The notes below the pieces were generated by a model. It had not been told where the DNA came from and did no database searches. It saw only the letters and a program-made list of their open reading frames with translations. A DNA stretch of 64,000 nt from the NCBI RefSeq assembly GCF_000177335.1, contig NZ_ADFP01000121.1:16240-80239 (forward strand), written 5' to 3'. Source of the DNA: Pyramidobacter piscolens W5455 (GTDB taxonomy: Bacteria; Synergistota; Synergistia; Synergistales; Dethiosulfovibrionaceae). This document shows, in pieces, positions 16,387 to 24,348 of this stretch. How positions within the stretch are numbered: the first letter of the stretch is position 1; each line of letters begins with the position of its first letter. Position numbers and translations under genes: made by a program.

Positions 16387-17364
16387 ATGCGCACCTATAT
16401 CGTCCTCACGAACTCGGACTGTAACCTGGGGTGCTCCTACTGCTGCGAGTATCGTAAATGTACGGCGGTGTTCGACGTTGAAAATAATATCGACTATCTT
16501 TCACGGCGTCTGGAAGAGGACGCTCCGCAGGCGGGCGAAAAGGTGCTGCTGTACTGCATCGGCGGGGAATCGCTGCTCCATCCGCAAAAACTCGACGCCT
16601 TCTTTTCGCGCGTGAAAAAGCGCGTTGACCCGCGGTTTGCCATCGACACGAGATTCATGATCCAGACCAACGGCACGTTGGTGGCGCACTCCGAGCAGTC
16701 CGCGTTTTTGGAGAAGTGGCGGGACGTCGTCCGCCTCGGCTTTTCCATCGACGGCATGAAATACAAGCACGACCGCGACCGCTGCGGGAGTTTCGACGCC
16801 TGCATCAAGGGGCTGGAACACGCGAAGGCGCTCCTTTCGCCCGAACAGATCACGATCAAGGGCACGTTCACCGTCGAAGACATTCCCCGCTTCGCCGAAA
16901 ACGTGAAGTACCTTTTGAGCCTCGGCGTGTCCAGCGTCAAGTCTAACTTCGACACCGGTGCGGTCATACCCGAATGTCTCACGCTGCTTCTGGCCGAGCA
17001 GATGTGCTCCGTCGTGGACTGGATCGCGGAAACGAAATGCCCAACGTGGTGGTCGGAGTTGAACGACCCCAGCGCGTTCGCCGATCTCGGCTGCGGCGTT
17101 GGGGACGGCAGCCGGTGCCTTGGACTGGACGGGCACGAGTACCCGTGCTTCGTTTTCGCCTCGAACAAAAACCGCCGCGCCCCCGTTTACAAGGAAGCCG
17201 ACGAGTGCGCGACATGCGTTTTGAAGTGCTGCTGCGTGCCCTGCGCCGCCGCCATGGTGGCCGGAGGGCACGCCAAGCGCCCGTGGTGTGCCTATACGTG
17301 GGCGCGGACGATAACGAGAATGTACGCGAAATTGAGAAAGGTGGAAAAACCATGGCATACGTAA
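16387..17364 (+). CDS. Radical SAM/SPASM-type protein in phage tail cassette
   Basis: 325 residues. CxxxCxxC for the 4Fe-4S/SAM cluster is C12-C16-C19 (CNLGCSYC); the GGE-type SAM motif is GGE at 59-61, with TNGT and SIDG further on as in sulfatase-maturase and RiPP-maturase enzymes. The C-terminus has a SPASM-like set: C236, C244, then DGHEYPC254, C274-x2-C277, C281-283, C286, C301. Such enzymes modify peptides or proteins (thioether formation, epimerisation, formylglycine). It lies between structural genes, overlapping the next by 13 bases, so virion protein modification is the obvious hypothesis. Confidence 0.88.
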   Translation: MRTYIVLTNSDCNLGCSYCCEYRKCTAVFDVENNIDYLSRRLEEDAPQAGEKVLLYCIGGESLLHPQKLDAFFSRVKKRVDPRFAIDTRFMIQTNGTLVAHSEQSAFLEKWRDVVRLGFSIDGMKYKHDRDRCGSFDACIKGLEHAKALLSPEQITIKGTFTVEDIPRFAENVKYLLSLGVSSVKSNFDTGAVIPECLTLLLAEQMCSVVDWIAETKCPTWWSELNDPSAFADLGCGVGDGSRCLGLDGHEYPCFVFASNKNRRAPVYKEADECATCVLKCCCVPCAAAMVAGGHAKRPWCAYTWARTITRMYAKLRKVEKPWHT

Positions 17365-18038
17365 CCTACAAGGACAGCTACGGCAACGACATCAAAGCCT
17401 ACGCGCGCGTCAAGGTGGCGGGGCACGAAGTTGAAAATAACTCTAGGGAATGGCTGTTCGACATTTTTCTTGGCATGGACGAGCTGACAGGGACAGGCGC
17501 GCCCTACCGCTGCGCTTCGGGGTATTACCCCGTCTGCGTGCGCATCAACTCCGCGGGCGAACTCGACCTGCCCGCCGCGCGGCTGGAAGCCCTGAAAACG
17601 CAGCGCATCCAGCTGATCGAAAGCCACGCGGCGCGACAAGCGACAGAGATCGACGAGATGCTTCTGATGCTTACCCACGGTCCCGACACTTCCCCCGAAG
17701 TAACCGCCAGCGCCGTCGCGTCGCTGCGCTCGCACCTGAACGACGGCCCCCAGACGCCCGAGGAACAGGCCGCGCTCGTCAATCTGGTTGCAAACTACAA
17801 CCAGCTCTCCGGCACAACCCATCCCCAGAGCTGCGGGATGAACCTCTTTATTTTCATGCTAAATCTAATCGATTTCCAACGTGCCCAGATCGCCGCCGAC
17901 AAAGCGCTGCACATAGCCGCCGTGCAGGCCGCGACGACGGAAGAGGAAGTGAACGCCGTACCTTATATCTGGACAGCCCACGACACCCCCGTCTTCGACC
18001 CCGCCGTGACGTACACTTACACGCCGCAGGAGCCGTAA
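17352..18038 (+). CDS. Unknown protein downstream of radical SAM gene
   Basis: 228 residues from ATG 17352 inside the radical SAM gene's end, with AAAGGTGG upstream. N-terminus MAYVTYKDSYGND is followed by a beta-rich 70 residues with two Cys (YRCASGYYPVCVRIN). A long helical part follows (LEALKTQRIQLIESHAARQ ... AALVNLVANYNQLSG), then one more Cys and a Thr/Tyr/Pro-rich tail. Tail-fibre chaperone, tip protein or modification substrate are all possible. No family recognised. Confidence 0.65.
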   Translation: MAYVTYKDSYGNDIKAYARVKVAGHEVENNSREWLFDIFLGMDELTGTGAPYRCASGYYPVCVRINSAGELDLPAARLEALKTQRIQLIESHAARQATEIDEMLLMLTHGPDTSPEVTASAVASLRSHLNDGPQTPEEQAALVNLVANYNQLSGTTHPQSCGMNLFIFMLNLIDFQRAQIAADKALHIAAVQAATTEEEVNAVPYIWTAHDTPVFDPAVTYTYTPQEP

Positions 18039-18059
18039 AACAAAAGGAGTACGCAATGT

Positions 18060-18374
18060 ATGATCGAATCCGAAAAGCTTCAAGATTTGATTCCTTTTTT
18101 TGTCCTCGGTGGCTTGGGAGGAGCCGTAAGAGCGCTGAATGAGAACGAATCCTTGCGCACTGTCAGCATCCGGATTATTACCGGCTCATTCTTCGCCACC
18201 TTAGGCGGGTTATTGTCGGAAGTAACGGGCTTCCCCATGTCCGTACAATACGCATTCGCCGGTGGAATCGGCTGCTGCGCCAGCGAGATCATGCGCATGC
18301 TCCAAAAAAAGCTGCCCAAAGCCATCGGCAAGAAGATCGACAAAAAAGATGATTGCAAATATCTTTACGAATAA
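18060..18374 (+). CDS. Holin-like membrane protein
   Basis: 104 residues from ATG 18060. Two or three hydrophobic helices: LIPFFVLGGLGGAVRAL, ITGSFFATLGGLLSEVTG and YAFAGGIGCCASEIM, followed by a strongly basic tail (KKLPKAIGKKIDKK). Size, topology and position immediately before a spanin pair match phage holins of the LydA-like type. It would form inner-membrane holes to start lysis. No endolysin lies nearby; in T7 the lysozyme is an early gene, so it may be upstream of the window. Confidence 0.82.
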   Translation: MIESEKLQDLIPFFVLGGLGGAVRALNENESLRTVSIRIITGSFFATLGGLLSEVTGFPMSVQYAFAGGIGCCASEIMRMLQKKLPKAIGKKIDKKDDCKYLYE

Positions 18375-18639
18375 CAAGAAGGCCTGCATCGTGCTCGGTG
18401 TAGGCCTTCTCGTCTATACGCTCGTCGGTCTCTGGGCGTGGTTCTTTTACCGCCCCTCGGCACCGGCGAAACACATCGGAGCCGTCGTCGAACAGCATAA
18501 GAGCGAGGTGAAAGAACTTGAACGAAGCGTGGCGGAAACGCGCAAAGAAACGGACGAAAAAGCGCCTCAGACTGAGCGCCTTGATATCGACGCTCTTGTT
18601 GATTGGTTTAACGACTGGCTGCTACGCCAAAGCTATTAA
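18349..18639 (+). CDS. Inner-membrane spanin (Rz-like)
   Basis: 96 residues from ATG 18349, overlapping the holin by 26 bases. One N-terminal membrane helix (CIVLGVGLLVYTLVGLWAWFF) then a charged, coiled-coil periplasmic part (EQHKSEVKELERSVAETRKE). This is the Rz/i-spanin layout. The Rz1-like gene begins inside it in another frame, the typical nested arrangement. Confidence 0.8.
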   Translation: MIANIFTNNKKACIVLGVGLLVYTLVGLWAWFFYRPSAPAKHIGAVVEQHKSEVKELERSVAETRKETDEKAPQTERLDIDALVDWFNDWLLRQSY

Positions 18640-18955
18640 GCTGAATGACAACGAAGCATCGTTGACTCAAGAGGATTTGAACAATGTCAGAAACGCGCTC
18701 AGAGAAGCGGAACATATCAAACGATCTCTCCAACGCGAGCGCGAAGCCTATGACCGCCTCGCAGCTTCAAGAGCTTATCTCGACGCTGAGAGAGACGCCG
18801 AAACAGCTACCCTCAGAGAACAGATCAAGGCAATGCAGAGGCAGAAGAAACAGGACGCGCTTCCGCACTTATACGCTTTCGCCGAAGGCTTCGCGTCCCG
18901 GGAACGAAACAGTGACTACCGCATCGGGCTTCGTATGGAATGGAAGCTGTTCTGA
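18518..18955 (+). CDS. Outer-membrane lipoprotein spanin (Rz1-like)
   Basis: 145 residues from TTG 18518, with GAGGTGA at 18504-18510 inside the Rz frame. Basic N-terminus, hydrophobic stretch and lipobox LIGLTTGC (Cys 35) mark a lipoprotein signal; the mature part is a long coiled coil (RNALREAEHIKRSLQRERE). It is longer than lambda Rz1. The 122-base overlap with Rz in another frame supports the assignment. A signal-anchored spanin complex needs an outer membrane, so the host is Gram-negative in envelope type. Confidence 0.8.
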   Translation: MNEAWRKRAKKRTKKRLRLSALISTLLLIGLTTGCYAKAIKLNDNEASLTQEDLNNVRNALREAEHIKRSLQREREAYDRLAASRAYLDAERDAETATLREQIKAMQRQKKQDALPHLYAFAEGFASRERNSDYRIGLRMEWKLF

Positions 18956-18978
18956 CGAAGACACCCCTTAAAACGCGC

Positions 18979-19043
18979 GCCAATGCCTATAACTTTGCTT
19001 CAGGCATACCCAATTGCCTTTAAAACAAGTTAGGGCCATTGGC
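18979..19043. repeat. Structured prophage element, copy 1
   Basis: First of four related elements. Outer pairing GCCAATG (18979-18985) with CATTGGC ending at 19043, and AACTT with AAGTT; inner pairing AGGCA (19002-19006) with TGCCT (19015-19019). Shared core words with the other copies are TAACTT, AGGCATAC and TTTAAAACAAGTT. It fills the gap between the spanin and small terminase genes. Confidence 0.7.
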
Positions 19044-19072
19044 ATGCGAATTTCAGGCTCACGGAGGATTTC

Positions 19073-19315
19073 ATGAGCAAAGCGACTTCGAAACAGATGG
19101 GGGACTTGCATGGCCTGACCGCCGCCGTCCTCTCCGAACAGATACAACAGATGAAACGCGGGGAAATCCCGCTTGACACCAAAGTGCTCGCCGCCGCCAT
19201 CAAGTTCCTTAAAGACAACAACATTGAATGCACCGACGAGGACATGAAAAAACTCTTCGACATCAAAGAGCCGCTCCCTACTTTTGTCAGCGACCTTATG
19301 GACGGGGAAGCGTGA
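19073..19315 (+). CDS. Terminase small subunit, T7 gp18-like
   Basis: 80 residues from ATG 19073, after ACGGAGG. Short helical protein with LHGLTAAVLSEQI and the family-typical VLAAAIKFLKDNNIEC stretch. It recognises concatemeric phage DNA and regulates the large subunit during packaging. TGATG overlap with the next gene. Confidence 0.85.
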   Translation: MSKATSKQMGDLHGLTAAVLSEQIQQMKRGEIPLDTKVLAAAIKFLKDNNIECTDEDMKKLFDIKEPLPTFVSDLMDGEA

Positions 19316-19803
19316 TGCACAAATATTTCGCTACAATCCCCAACGAAGAGTTGAAGTATATCTCTTCCCATATCAGCAAGGCGAACAGAGACGAGATCGC
19401 CGTCTGGCTCGACAAGCACCCGGAAGAAATGAATTCGGCCGCCGTCAGTTTAGCCCTGCGCCTTACCGCGATCGACAGTCTAACGATGTTCGTCCTGTAC
19501 GACGCCAAAGACCGCCCCGGGGCGTTCGGCTGCGTCTCTCCCAGAGGGGCCATGTCCTTCGTCATCTGCGAAGGCATCGACCGCAAGACTTACGTAAGGT
19601 GGCTCAGGCACAGCCGCGAGATCGTCGATCACTGCGCCCGCCTCGCCGGAGGCGAGATCGGCTGTCTCGCCGATTCCCGCAACGAGCTCGCCAAAAAATG
19701 GTTCGCCTTTGCGGGCCTCGAACGGCATGAAGAAACGACCGTGACCAAGGCGGGGGTGACATTCGTTTATTATGACCACAGAATACCCTTGGCAGAACAG
19801 TAA
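19315..19803 (+). CDS. T7 gp13-like internal virion protein
   Basis: 162 residues from ATG 19315 in the TGATG overlap. The second half (FVLYDAKDRPGAFGCVSP, then WFAFAGLERHEETTVTKAGVTF) follows the acetyltransferase-like fold pattern of T7 gp13 and its DUF2833 relatives, with DxxGxxR-free, non-catalytic character. T7 gp13 helps virion morphogenesis. It overlaps the large terminase start by 32 bases. Confidence 0.7.
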   Translation: MHKYFATIPNEELKYISSHISKANRDEIAVWLDKHPEEMNSAAVSLALRLTAIDSLTMFVLYDAKDRPGAFGCVSPRGAMSFVICEGIDRKTYVRWLRHSREIVDHCARLAGGEIGCLADSRNELAKKWFAFAGLERHEETTVTKAGVTFVYYDHRIPLAEQ

Positions 19804-21547
19804 GCTCAAAGACTTTCGCGCGTTCCTGTACGTCGTCTGGAAGCACCTCAACCTTCCCGAACCGACCCCGCTTCAATACGATATCGCCAACTACCTGCAA
19901 ACCGGGCCGAAGCGTAAGATCATCGAAGCGTTCCGGGGCGTCGGTAAAAGCTGGATAACGTCGGCCTACGCCTTATGGCGGCTCTATTGGAACCCACAGC
20001 TCAATATTTTGGTCGTGTCAGCGTCCAAGGAACGCGCTGATTCTTTCAGCACCTTCACGTTACGCCTCATTGATGAAATGGGCATTCTTAGCCCTCTCAA
20101 ACCCGATTTCAACAAAGGACAACGCAACTCCAAGATTGCCTTCGACGTAGGCCCCGCCAGAGCCTCGCACGCGCCATCGGTAAAATCCGTAGGTATTTAC
20201 GGACAGCTCACGGGAAGCCGCGCCGATGTTATTATCGCGGACGACATCGAAATATCGAATAACTCGTATACACAGATGATGCGCGACAAACTCAGCGAAG
20301 CCGTCAAGGAATTCGACGCCATCCTCAAACCGGCCGACGACGCCGAAATCACTTACTTGGGGACGCCGCAGGTCGAGATGAGCCTGTACAACGCCTTGCG
20401 AGACCGCGGATACAGTACGCGCATCTGGCCCGCCCGCGTCCCTTCGGCGGAAAAGCGGATCGGCTACGGCGACCGTCTCGCGCCATACGTGGCCAAGATG
20501 GAGGACGTCGGGCGTACTACCGACCCAGCACGGTTCAGCGACAACGACTTGCGTGAGCGCGAAGCGTCTTACGGCCGTTCCGGATTCGCGCTGCAATTCA
20601 TGCTCGATACCACATTGAGCGACGCCGAACGCTTCCCCCTGCGGCTGAACGACCTTATCATTCTCCCGCTCGATAAGGACATGGCACCGGAAAAAGTCGT
20701 GTGGTCGAGCGGCCCGGAGCTGCTCATCAAAGATCTCGCCAGCACGGGCTTCGCCGGAGACAGCTTTCACCGCCCCATGGGCATACAGGGCGAGTTCCGA
20801 GAGTACACCGGCTCGGTCATGTTCGTCGATCCGTCCGGAAGAGGCATGGACGAAACCGCTTACGCCGTTGTAAAAACGCTCAACGGGCAACTTTTCCTCA
20901 CCGCCTGCTGCGGGCATATCGAAGGGTACAGTTCAAGCGGCATGTCGAAACTCGTTAAGGTCGCTAAGGAAAACAAAGTCAACAAAATCCTCATCGAATC
21001 GAACTTCGGCGACGGCATGTTCGCCGAACTGTTCAAACCGTACCTGAACGACGAATACCCGTGCGCCCTCGAAGAAGTGCGCAGCACAAAGCAGAAGGAA
21101 GCGCGCATCATCGACACGCTCGAGCCCGTGCTCAACCAGCACCGCCTGATCGTAGACCGTTCCGTAATCGAGGAAGATTTCCACTCCATCGAGCGCTACC
21201 CGGAAGAACGCGCTAGGGAATACCTGCTCTTCTACCAAATGACACGCATCACGCGCGAGCGGGGGAGCCTTAACCACGACGACCGTCTTGACGCTCTCGC
21301 GGGCGCGGTCGCCTACTGGACGCAGGTCATGGGCGTCGACCGCGAAGCCAACATCAGGGAGCGCAATGAAGAAGAACTCAAAGCGACGATCGACATCATG
21401 ACTGAACTCGACCGCGACGCGACGGCGTTCGACCTGTTCGTCATTTCAGGTGACGCCGTGAAAGCGCTGAAAGCAAAAGGAGGGAATGTTCGTCATTGGG
21501 TAGAACCCATGGCCGTCACATATGAAAAAAAGCGTCAAAATACGTGA
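19772..21547 (+). CDS. Terminase large subunit, T7 gp19-like
   Basis: 591 residues, as in T7. ATPase domain: Walker A AFRGVGKSW at about residues 48-56 and acidic Walker B region DVIIADDIEI. Nuclease domain: FVDPSGRGMDETAYAV, ESNFGDGM and DDRLDALAGAV, supplying metal-binding acids. It is the packaging motor and cleaves the DNA concatemer. It starts within the gp13-like gene and overlaps the HNH gene at its end. Confidence 0.95.
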   Translation: MTTEYPWQNSKLKDFRAFLYVVWKHLNLPEPTPLQYDIANYLQTGPKRKIIEAFRGVGKSWITSAYALWRLYWNPQLNILVVSASKERADSFSTFTLRLIDEMGILSPLKPDFNKGQRNSKIAFDVGPARASHAPSVKSVGIYGQLTGSRADVIIADDIEISNNSYTQMMRDKLSEAVKEFDAILKPADDAEITYLGTPQVEMSLYNALRDRGYSTRIWPARVPSAEKRIGYGDRLAPYVAKMEDVGRTTDPARFSDNDLREREASYGRSGFALQFMLDTTLSDAERFPLRLNDLIILPLDKDMAPEKVVWSSGPELLIKDLASTGFAGDSFHRPMGIQGEFREYTGSVMFVDPSGRGMDETAYAVVKTLNGQLFLTACCGHIEGYSSSGMSKLVKVAKENKVNKILIESNFGDGMFAELFKPYLNDEYPCALEEVRSTKQKEARIIDTLEPVLNQHRLIVDRSVIEEDFHSIERYPEERAREYLLFYQMTRITRERGSLNHDDRLDALAGAVAYWTQVMGVDREANIRERNEEELKATIDIMTELDRDATAFDLFVISGDAVKALKAKGGNVRHWVEPMAVTYEKKRQNT

Positions 21548-21758
21548 TTACGAGAAAGAATATAGGGAATACCACGGAAAGCCCGAGCAAATCCACAAAC
21601 GCAGCCTGCGCAATCAGGCGCGGCGCGTCCTCGGGCTCAAAAAAGGCGACCCAAGGGAAGCCGACCATATCCGGCCGCTCGCCCGGGGTGGTTCGAACAC
21701 GCGTTCCAATCTGCGGGCCGTTTCTTTACGGACCAATCGCAAAAAATACGACAAGTGA
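21522..21758 (+). CDS. Small HNH endonuclease
   Basis: 78 residues from ATG 21522, overlapping the terminase by 26 bases. The core ADHIRPLARGGSNTRSNLRAV is a classic HNH ending (DH..PL..GG...N), preceded by a basic helix (RSLRNQARRVLGL). HNH proteins next to terminases assist DNA cleavage in several phages; alternatively it is a homing endonuclease. At 78 residues it contains little more than the nuclease motif. Confidence 0.85.
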   Translation: MKKSVKIRDYEKEYREYHGKPEQIHKRSLRNQARRVLGLKKGDPREADHIRPLARGGSNTRSNLRAVSLRTNRKKYDK

Positions 21759-21769
21759 GGTGATTCAGC

Positions 21770-22390
21770 GTGTGTCTCGCAGTATCGGCCCTCTTGGGCA
21801 TAGCCCAGACAGCGACGCAATTTATCGCTGAATCGCAAGCGGCCAATGCCCAGAACGAATACGCGGCGCTCAACGCGCAGTCGGCCAACGAAGCCGCCAT
21901 TCTCAAATACACGCAAGAATTGAGCCGCCAGCGTGAAGAAGCGGCGAACGCGGCGCGGCAGCGCCAGAACGCGTATCTTACCGCGCTGAACAATCAGGGC
22001 ACGGCGCTGGCTTCGTCGCAGAACGAAGGCAATAGCACCAACCTCACGCTGTTGGATTTGGCGCGCCAAGGTGCAAGGGAAATGTCTCTGATCGACGAAA
22101 ACCAAAAGATTCAGAAACAGCAAGGAAAAGACAACCTTTACTCCATTCAACAGGAAGCGCAGTCCCGCATCAACGGCGTCCAGCAAACGTCCGGGCCGAG
22201 CATCCTCGGTGCGGCCATTTCCGGGCTGGGAGCCGTACTCAGCGCCAAAACAGGCAACGGCAAACACCCGTACAGCACACCGATGGGGAAAAAAGGCGAG
22301 AACGCTTCGCTCAGCATCACTTCTCATGCGAAAGGGACGCCCCGTCCTACGCTGAACGCTTTCTCTTCATGGACGGACCTGTATAAATGA
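21770..22390 (+). CDS. Internal virion protein, T7 gp14-like
   Basis: 206 residues from GTG 21770 (GAGGTGAT upstream). Opening MCLAVSALLGIAQTATQFIAE resembles T7 gp14 (MCWAAAIPIAISGAQ), a core protein that inserts into the outer membrane on DNA ejection. The middle is a long Ala/Gln/Asn-rich helix; the C-terminus has a Gly/Ala hydrophobic segment (ILGAAISGLGAVLSA). The order gp14-, gp15-, gp16-like is kept from T7. Confidence 0.85.
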   Translation: MCLAVSALLGIAQTATQFIAESQAANAQNEYAALNAQSANEAAILKYTQELSRQREEAANAARQRQNAYLTALNNQGTALASSQNEGNSTNLTLLDLARQGAREMSLIDENQKIQKQQGKDNLYSIQQEAQSRINGVQQTSGPSILGAAISGLGAVLSAKTGNGKHPYSTPMGKKGENASLSITSHAKGTPRPTLNAFSSWTDLYK

Positions 22391-24348
22391 CACGAATTGT
22401 AAAAGACCTCGATCAGCGCGTCGTCACCTCCGCTTCCCGGAGCGTCACCGACAGCTACGCACGCCCTTATTACCACAACGATACGCGCTTGCAGTCCCTC
22501 GCGGGCGCGCTCGGCCGGTTCCTGCCCGCCTTCGTCGATTACGACCGTCAAAAGAAAGACGAGCAATACCGCAAAGAAGTGGCCGAAGGCTGGGCCTTGG
22601 CACAGAAGTACTCCGGCCGCGGCTACTCCGTCGAGGAGTTCCGTAGCATCGTCGAGAACGACGGAGCCGAGAAGTTCCGCCGTCTCACCAAAGCGCGCGA
22701 ACACGGCGTCAACCAATTCCAAATGATGGAAATGACCGGCAGTCTCGCCGCCGACATGGACGACTGGTTCAAACACAAAACGTTCGTCGACCAGAACGGC
22801 AACGAGCTTCCAATCGCGGACGTGCAGGACCCAGCGGTTTTCGACCGCCTTTTCAACCAAGAAGTCTCCCGTAGAGTGCAGGAAAAGACGGGCGGCCAAT
22901 ACGACGCCCGCCTGTTTCAGGAGTACTTCACGCCGAGACTCGCCAGCATCCACAACCAAGTCACGCAGCAGTTCCTCCAAAAAAGGGCTTCGGCGCTTCT
23001 TTTCGAAACGCAGCAGAAATTTACCGAAGCCATGAACGCCGTGCTCGAACCGAACATGAACAGCAAAGCGTTTTACGGCAGCCCTTCTCAATGGATCAAA
23101 GACAATTCGCCAGTTTTGAACCACGCCCTCGACGTGTTCGCCTCGCAATCGAGCCGCGAAGAAGCGGCGGCCATGGGCGCGGCTTACCTCATCAGCCATT
23201 TCCACGAGGGCATGAGCGATCAGGCTAAAGAAACGTGGCGGTCATTTTACAAGAGCATCCCTTTGCTCCGGAACGACCCTCGGAACGTTGAAAAAATCGA
23301 AGACGCCCTCAATACGGCTAATTGGCAATGGAACCAAAAGCAGGAACGTTTGCGGTCAGAAGCACGCTACAACCAGCTGCAAGCGCAGAAGGCGCAAGAA
23401 GACGCCGTCCTCAAGGCCTTCTGGGAGAAAAACTTCAACCTCAATACCGAAGAAGGACGGCAAGGAGCCCTAGGCTTCATGCAGGCTTTTCCGAAACAAG
23501 CAGGGGCACTCAGCGCCGCTTTGCACACGCAGGCGTACATCTCACAAGCCAAACGGGAAGGGATCGCTTCTACAGGCAAAGCGGGCCTGCTAAGTGACGC
23601 CGAAACGGCCGATTTGCTGAGAACAGGGCAGATCACCGCCGAAGACAAAGAACTGTACGATCTCGCCCGCAACACGCTCAACGCCAAGATCGATGCAGAG
23701 ATCGACAAGAACCCGAACTACCGAGGTTACCTCGGTGATCAGTACTTCGAAGTACAGGCCAACGGACAGATCAAACGCCTGTCGGCTGGTGAGGCGTACG
23801 TCGCCTCGTGCGTCAAGAACGGCGTCAAAGAGCATATCGCCAAAGAGATAGAAAAAACAGGCGTCAGGCAGCTGGCTCTCGACCCGGAAAAGAGGCGTGC
23901 CGTTATCGACCGCGCCATCATCGATTTTGTCCAGCATCGCCCCATCAACGCCGTCGTCGACGAAGAGATGAAGAAAGAGGGGTTCAAGTACCCTGTCGCC
24001 GACGCGCAGCGCTTATTCCGAGCGTCGGGCCTCGTCGCTACGTCGTGCGAACCGTTGAACGCCGTCGTGAGGGAAGTGGCCCTGGAAATCAAAAATAACC
24101 CGAACAGCGTGTTCGTAACTTACCCAGTCGCACTCGATCGCGGCTGCCTCCGGGAAACCGCGGGCGCCATCGACACGATCAACGAGTTCCTTCGGGAAAA
24201 CGAATACTACATTGGCGATCAACGTGCGTGGAGTGTGGCAGACGTTTACGATCTCGTTCGCAACGCGAACCTGAGCCGTGCATTAGGAGAACAGAAGACC
24301 AATGTCAATAGAAACAGCGCAGAATCAAAACCAAATACTACAGAGTAA
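22387..24348 (+). CDS. Internal virion protein, T7 gp15-like
   Basis: 653 residues, ATGA-coupled to the gp14-like gene. Mostly helical and charged, with long helices such as RRVQEKTGGQYDARLFQEYF and EERRQGAL-like regions. In T7, gp15 lines the periplasmic part of the ejection channel. Assignment rests mainly on order, size and helical character, because gp15 proteins diverge strongly. Confidence 0.8.
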   Translation: MTRIVKDLDQRVVTSASRSVTDSYARPYYHNDTRLQSLAGALGRFLPAFVDYDRQKKDEQYRKEVAEGWALAQKYSGRGYSVEEFRSIVENDGAEKFRRLTKAREHGVNQFQMMEMTGSLAADMDDWFKHKTFVDQNGNELPIADVQDPAVFDRLFNQEVSRRVQEKTGGQYDARLFQEYFTPRLASIHNQVTQQFLQKRASALLFETQQKFTEAMNAVLEPNMNSKAFYGSPSQWIKDNSPVLNHALDVFASQSSREEAAAMGAAYLISHFHEGMSDQAKETWRSFYKSIPLLRNDPRNVEKIEDALNTANWQWNQKQERLRSEARYNQLQAQKAQEDAVLKAFWEKNFNLNTEEGRQGALGFMQAFPKQAGALSAALHTQAYISQAKREGIASTGKAGLLSDAETADLLRTGQITAEDKELYDLARNTLNAKIDAEIDKNPNYRGYLGDQYFEVQANGQIKRLSAGEAYVASCVKNGVKEHIAKEIEKTGVRQLALDPEKRRAVIDRAIIDFVQHRPINAVVDEEMKKEGFKYPVADAQRLFRASGLVATSCEPLNAVVREVALEIKNNPNSVFVTYPVALDRGCLRETAGAIDTINEFLRENEYYIGDQRAWSVADVYDLVRNANLSRALGEQKTNVNRNSAESKPNTTE

